From Verrucomicrobiales bacterium (GTDB taxonomy: Bacteria; Verrucomicrobiota; Verrucomicrobiia; Limisphaerales; UBA9464): a stretch of DNA of 64,000 nucleotides. Positions 60,783-64,000 of this stretch are shown here, piece by piece. The stretch is from contig JAIYBC010000046.1 of assembly GCA_027488845.1 (NCBI GenBank), positions 1-64,000 on the forward strand, given 5' to 3'. How positions within the stretch are numbered: position 1 is the stretch's first letter; every line of letters starts with the position of its first letter. The position numbers were made by a program, and so were the translations under genes. The notes under the pieces are model-generated. The model was not told where the DNA came from. It did not search any database and saw only the letters and a program-made list of their open reading frames with translations.

Positions 60783-61196
60783 TCAATAGGCTGCGGCGCC
60801 GGACTTGGCGGCGGGCGACCGCTGGATCAGCTCGACCTCGTAGCCCTCGGGGGCGTCGATGAAGGCGAAGCCTCCCGACCCGTCGGGCCTGTAGGTCGGG
60901 CCGTCGCTGTACTTCAGGCCGTGCCGTTCCAGGTGGCGCCCGAACTCCTCCAGGCTCTCGACCTCGAAGGCCAGGTGGGTGAGGTCCGGCTGGACCTGGA
61001 CCGGACCCGAGGACGGGAAATGGCACAGCTCGATCGTCTCCTCGCTGTGGGGTGCCTTGAGGAAGACCAGTTCCGACCCGCGCGGGGACTTGTGCCGCCG
61101 GACCTCCTCGAGGCCCAGGATCTCCTTGTAGAACCGGACCGAACGTTCGAGGTCCTCCAGACGGTACCGGGTGTGCAACAGGCGCAACGCAAGCAT
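60783..61196 (-). CDS. Lactoylglutathione lyase-like glyoxalase
   Basis: A 137-aa vicinal-oxygen-chelate protein resembling glyoxalase I (GloA): two beta-alpha-beta-beta-beta modules, metal-ligand candidates in LLHTRYRLEDL, ETIELCHF, HLAFEVESLEEF and EGYEVELIQ. It would detoxify methylglyoxal using a thiol cofactor, though many relatives act on other substrates. It heads the folP-cdaA-ybbR transcript. A -10-like TAGGAT ends 6 bases before the ATG. Confidence 0.88.
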   Translation of the reverse strand: MLALRLLHTRYRLEDLERSVRFYKEILGLEEVRRHKSPRGSELVFLKAPHSEETIELCHFPSSGPVQVQPDLTHLAFEVESLEEFGRHLERHGLKYSDGPTYRPDGSGGFAFIDAPEGYEVELIQRSPAAKSGAAAY

Positions 61197-61202
61197 GGGA
61201 AC

Positions 61203-61208
61203 ATCCTA
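61203..61208 (-). promoter_or_regulatory. -10-like box 6 bases before the glyoxalase start
   Basis: Minus strand TAGGAT, then six bases and ATG 61196, so transcription would start at or next to the ATG (leaderless). A convincing -35 is missing (TGGCCA at 17 bases). On the plus strand the same gap holds TAGAAT (61244-61249), a possible -10 for the GT2 gene at 61295. Confidence 0.35.
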
Positions 61209-61294
61209 CGCGGCCGCGCCGGGAATGGCCAGTGGCGAGGGCGTAGAATCACCTTGAGCCGGCCTCCGGCGCTGGAACACCTTCGTGCCAGGAG

Positions 61295-62020
61295 ATGCGC
61301 ACCAATTCCCGACATCCGGGCTGCAACGACGACATCGAACCGTGCCTCACCGTCGTCATGCCCGTGTTCAACGAGCGGGACACCGTCGACCAGGTGATCG
61401 AACGGGTTCTGGAGCAACGTCCCACCCGGGAACTCGTGATCGTCGACGACTGCTCCACCGACGGCACCCCGGAACGGCTCGCCCTCTGGCCTGCCAAGGA
61501 CGCCCGGGTCCGGGTTTTCCATCACGAGGAGAACCAGGGGAAGGGTGCGGCCCTGAGGACGGCCATCTCCAAGGCCACCTCCCCTTGGGTGATCATCCAG
61601 GACGCCGACCTCGAATACGATCCCGAGGAATACCACCTGCTCCTCGGCCCGGCGCTCGCCGGCCGTGCGGATGTCGTCTTCGGGACCCGTTTCGGCGGGG
61701 GCGTACACCGGGTGCTCTACTACTGGCACTCCGTCGGCAACCGCGTCCTGACGGCGATGTCGAACATGTTCACCGACCTCTGCCTCACGGACATGGAGGT
61801 CTGCTACAAGCTGTTCCGGAGGGAGGTCATCCAGGGGATCCGGCTCGAGGAGAACCGGTTCGGGTTCGAGCCCGAGGTGACGGCCAAGGTGGCGAAACTC
61901 GGGGTCCGCATCTACGAGGTGCCCATCTCCTACAACGGCCGCACCTACGCCGAGGGCAAGAAGATCGGATGGAAGGACGGCTTCTCCGCAATCCGGTGCA
62001 TCCTCAAATACAGCCTCTGA
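61295..62020 (+). CDS. GT2 glycosyltransferase, polyprenol-phosphate type
   Basis: A 241-aa cytoplasmic family 2 glycosyltransferase: TVVMPVFNERDTVDQV opening, VDDCSTDGTPE nucleotide site, catalytic-metal IQDADLEYDP, and the conserved C-terminal EVTAKVAKLGVRIYEVPISYNGR. It lacks membrane anchors and likely loads a sugar onto a polyprenyl phosphate. The ATG directly abuts AGGAG, too close for a normal Shine-Dalgarno. Followed 151 bases on by a second GT2 gene with membrane helices. Confidence 0.92.
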   Translation: MRTNSRHPGCNDDIEPCLTVVMPVFNERDTVDQVIERVLEQRPTRELVIVDDCSTDGTPERLALWPAKDARVRVFHHEENQGKGAALRTAISKATSPWVIIQDADLEYDPEEYHLLLGPALAGRADVVFGTRFGGGVHRVLYYWHSVGNRVLTAMSNMFTDLCLTDMEVCYKLFRREVIQGIRLEENRFGFEPEVTAKVAKLGVRIYEVPISYNGRTYAEGKKIGWKDGFSAIRCILKYSL

Positions 62021-62171
62021 TGACCCAGGACCGCATCCAAGTCCAAGTCCGAGGGGACCATCGCAGCCAGGAACCGGGGCACGGTGCCCAGGTCCGGCCC
62101 GCCGGCCCGGGTGGGAGGCCACCCTTCCCCTTCCGGAATGATCCGGTGGGCACGCCGGGAGATCGCGTCCC

Positions 62172-63365
62172 TTGAAGCCCAAGGTCGAATCGGAGACGGA
62201 CGGCCCCGGCGTTCCCGAGGTGAGCGTGGTCATGCCGTGCCTGAACGAGGCGGACACGGTGGCCGCCTGCGTGGAGAAGGCGGTGCGCTGCCTGCGGGAG
62301 AACGGGGTCCACGGCGAGGTGGTCCTGGCCGACAACGGCAGCACGGACGGCTCCCGCGAACTGGCCGCGGCCGCCGGAGCCCGGGTGGTGCCGGTGACCG
62401 ACCGCGGCTACGGCGCGGCACTCATGGGCGGCATCGCGGCCGCCAAGGGTCGGTACGTCATCATGGGTGACGCCGACGACAGCTACGATTTCCTCGACCT
62501 GGCCAAGTTCATCGACCGGCTCCGGAAGGGCGCCGACCTGGTCCAGGGATGCCGCCTGCCCGCGGGCGGCGGAACCGTGATGCCGGGCGCCATGCCCTTC
62601 CTGCACCGCTGGTGGGGGAACCCGATGTTCACCTTCATGGCCCGGTGGATGTTCCGGGCGCCGATCCATGACATCTACTGCGGGCTCCGCGGATTCCGCC
62701 GCGAATGGCAGCAGGGCCTGCGTCAGCGCTGCACCGGCATGGAGTTCGCGACGGAGATGCTCATCAAGGGCAGCCTCTCCGGCGCCCGCATCGAGGAGGT
62801 GCCCATCACGTTGCATCCGGACGGACGCAAGGCGCACGCGCCGCACCTGAAGACCTTCCGGGACGGCTGGCGGACCCTGAGGTTCTTCTTCCTCTGCAGC
62901 CCGCGGTGGCTGTTCCTGATCCCGGGCGGCTGTTCGGTCGTCGTCGGACTCGTGATCGGCGCACTCGCCTGGGCGGGCGTGTCCATCGGAAACGCACGTC
63001 TCGACGCCCACACCCTCCTGGCCGCGTCCGTGATGGCCGTCAGCGGATGGCAGGCGATGCTCTTCGGCATCTTCGCCAACACCTTGGCCGTGCAGATCGG
63101 CCTCTTTCCCGAGAACGCCACCTTCCACAGGTTCTACCATTTCGCGAGGCTGGAACGGGGGATCATCCTCTCCGTGGCCGCCTTCGCCGTCGGCATCGCC
63201 CTGTGGGCCGGTGCGTTCTCGGAGTGGAGCGCCGTCGGTTTCGGCAGACTGGACTATTCCCGCACCCTCCGCCTGGTGATTCCCGGCGCAACCCTGGTCA
63301 CGCTCGCCTCCCAGACCTTCTTCGGGAGCTTCATCGTCAGCCTGCTCAGCCTCAAACGGAACTGA
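62172..63365 (+). CDS. GT2 glycosyltransferase with C-terminal membrane helices
   Basis: A 397-aa family 2 glycosyltransferase. The catalytic part has VVMPCLNEADTV, ADNGSTDGSRELA, MGDADDSYDF and CGLRGFRR, the dolichol-phosphate sugar synthase pattern, followed by four membrane segments (about residues 240-270, 278-300, 325-345, 360-390). The start is TTG 62172, the first in-frame start before the domain. With the previous GT2 and the methyltransferase it forms a likely glycan-assembly unit; the sugar is unknown. Confidence 0.9.
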   Translation: MKPKVESETDGPGVPEVSVVMPCLNEADTVAACVEKAVRCLRENGVHGEVVLADNGSTDGSRELAAAAGARVVPVTDRGYGAALMGGIAAAKGRYVIMGDADDSYDFLDLAKFIDRLRKGADLVQGCRLPAGGGTVMPGAMPFLHRWWGNPMFTFMARWMFRAPIHDIYCGLRGFRREWQQGLRQRCTGMEFATEMLIKGSLSGARIEEVPITLHPDGRKAHAPHLKTFRDGWRTLRFFFLCSPRWLFLIPGGCSVVVGLVIGALAWAGVSIGNARLDAHTLLAASVMAVSGWQAMLFGIFANTLAVQIGLFPENATFHRFYHFARLERGIILSVAAFAVGIALWAGAFSEWSAVGFGRLDYSRTLRLVIPGATLVTLASQTFFGSFIVSLLSLKRN

Positions 63366-63372
63366 AGTTCTC

Positions 63373-64000
63373 ATGGACACCACGCCTCCGCCCACCGTTC
63401 CCGGTTCCCAAAGTCGTTGGGAGGAGGCGTTCCTGCGCTTCGAAAGCCCCGAGGAGGAACAGGAGAAGTTCCGGAAACGCCTCCGGCGGCTGGGCTGCGA
63501 CTCCTGGCCGCGGGACGCCCGGGTCGTCGACATCTTCTGCGGCCGCGGCCAGAACCTCGTGGTCCTTGAGCAGCTCGGCTTCCGGAACCTCGAGGGGGTG
63601 GATCTCTCCGCGAACCTGCTCAACCGCTACCGCGGGCCGGCCCGGATGATCGAGGCCGACTGCCGCGACCTTCCGTTCCCGCCCTCCAGCAGGGACGTCA
63701 TCGTCGTCCAAGGTGGCCTGCACCACCTGCCGAACCTCGGCCAGGACCTTCCCCGAACCCTCGACAGCGTCGCCGCCACCCTCAAGCCCGGCGGACTCTT
63801 CGTGATGGTCGAGCCCTGGAGGACCCCGTTCCTGACCTTCGTCCACGCGATCAGCCGCCAGAAGGCCGCCCGACGCCTGTGGTCGAAGCTGGACGCCTTC
63901 GAGATCCTCTACGAGGAGGAGCACCAGACCTACGACGCCTGGCTCGACGCCTCCGCGGACATCCTGCGGCTGCTGGACCAACGCTTCGAAAGCCGGATGC
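63373..64000 (+). CDS. Class I SAM-dependent methyltransferase, partial
   Basis: The first 209 residues of a methyltransferase that continues past the window. The SAM-binding glycine motif is VVDIFCGRGQN (residues about 51-61), motif II is EGVDLSANLL and the post-motif region DVIVVQGGLHHLPNLGQD matches ubiquinone/menaquinone-type enzymes. It starts 7 bases after the GT2 stop, so it may modify the same lipid or sugar; substrate unknown. Confidence 0.85.
   Translation, partial: MDTTPPPTVPGSQSRWEEAFLRFESPEEEQEKFRKRLRRLGCDSWPRDARVVDIFCGRGQNLVVLEQLGFRNLEGVDLSANLLNRYRGPARMIEADCRDLPFPPSSRDVIVVQGGLHHLPNLGQDLPRTLDSVAATLKPGGLFVMVEPWRTPFLTFVHAISRQKAARRLWSKLDAFEILYEEEHQTYDAWLDASADILRLLDQRFESRM

Overview
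The window is a G+C-rich (by eye about two thirds G+C), gene-dense chromosomal segment, most likely from a Verrucomicrobiota bacterium (class Verrucomicrobiae, near the Pedosphaera/Limisphaera lineage). The evidence is family content: a large signal-peptide protein that joins a membrane-bound dehydrogenase propeller, HEAT-like repeats and a terminal CxxCH haem domain; Tat-exported Gfo/Idh/MocA oxidoreductases; a pseudopilin whose C-terminus ends in the 'DVLFADGHV' type motif; and an ECF sigma factor next to a serine/threonine kinase with WD40 repeats. The assignment is inference from gene families, not from a marker gene; no rRNA is present.

Layout. 0-7 kb: Tat oxidoreductase, serA, a TPR membrane protein, ugd, a MutT-type Nudix enzyme, an exported asparaginase-family hydrolase. 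7-14 kb: a Dpm1-type glycosyltransferase, a GH31 alpha-glucosidase, a CE15-type esterase, a second Gfo/Idh enzyme, a DUF3592 membrane protein. 14-22.7 kb: the PVC dehydrogenase/cytochrome followed at once by a Bat-type cassette (DUF58, small TM protein, two VWA proteins, TPR protein) without its usual MoxR ATPase. 22.7-44.3 kb: a signalling-rich stretch with an NtrC-type regulator and a histidine kinase, an H-NOX nitric-oxide sensor overlapping an HNOBA-PAS-histidine kinase, a second NtrC-like regulator whose GAFTGA loop reads GAFPSA, an HDOD protein, a MASE1 kinase, an Rcp-like receiver, a hybrid kinase and a stand-alone receiver. Mixed into it are an OGG1-like glycosylase, a PAP2-glycosyltransferase fusion, a cyclophilin/Nudix operon, tRNA-Leu(UAA) and a two-gene block of unknown membrane proteins with intergenic repeats. 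44.5-53.8 kb: WD40 kinase and ECF sigma factor on one strand, diverging from a LolD/FtsX/AttH-type exporter set and a stand-alone CoaB domain. 54-64 kb: a small lipoprotein, CCA-adding enzyme, cupin, glmM, pseudopilin, ybbR, cdaA, folP, a glyoxalase, two GT2 enzymes and a methyltransferase that runs off the end.

How it works together. Three themes stand out. First, gas and stress signalling: H-NOX with a sensor kinase and several sigma-54-type regulators in one neighbourhood. Second, envelope sugar and lipid chemistry: ugd, polyprenol-type GT2 enzymes, PAP2-ArnT, LolD/FtsX. Third, cyclic di-AMP: cdaA, ybbR and glmM occur together, but a pseudopilin gene on the other strand splits them. Several genes have promoter-like boxes whose -10 element ends only 6-12 bases before the start codon, with no Shine-Dalgarno sequence, which suggests leaderless or near-leaderless transcripts. 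Intergenic spaces hold several dispersed repeat families and strong hairpins, mostly between convergent genes.
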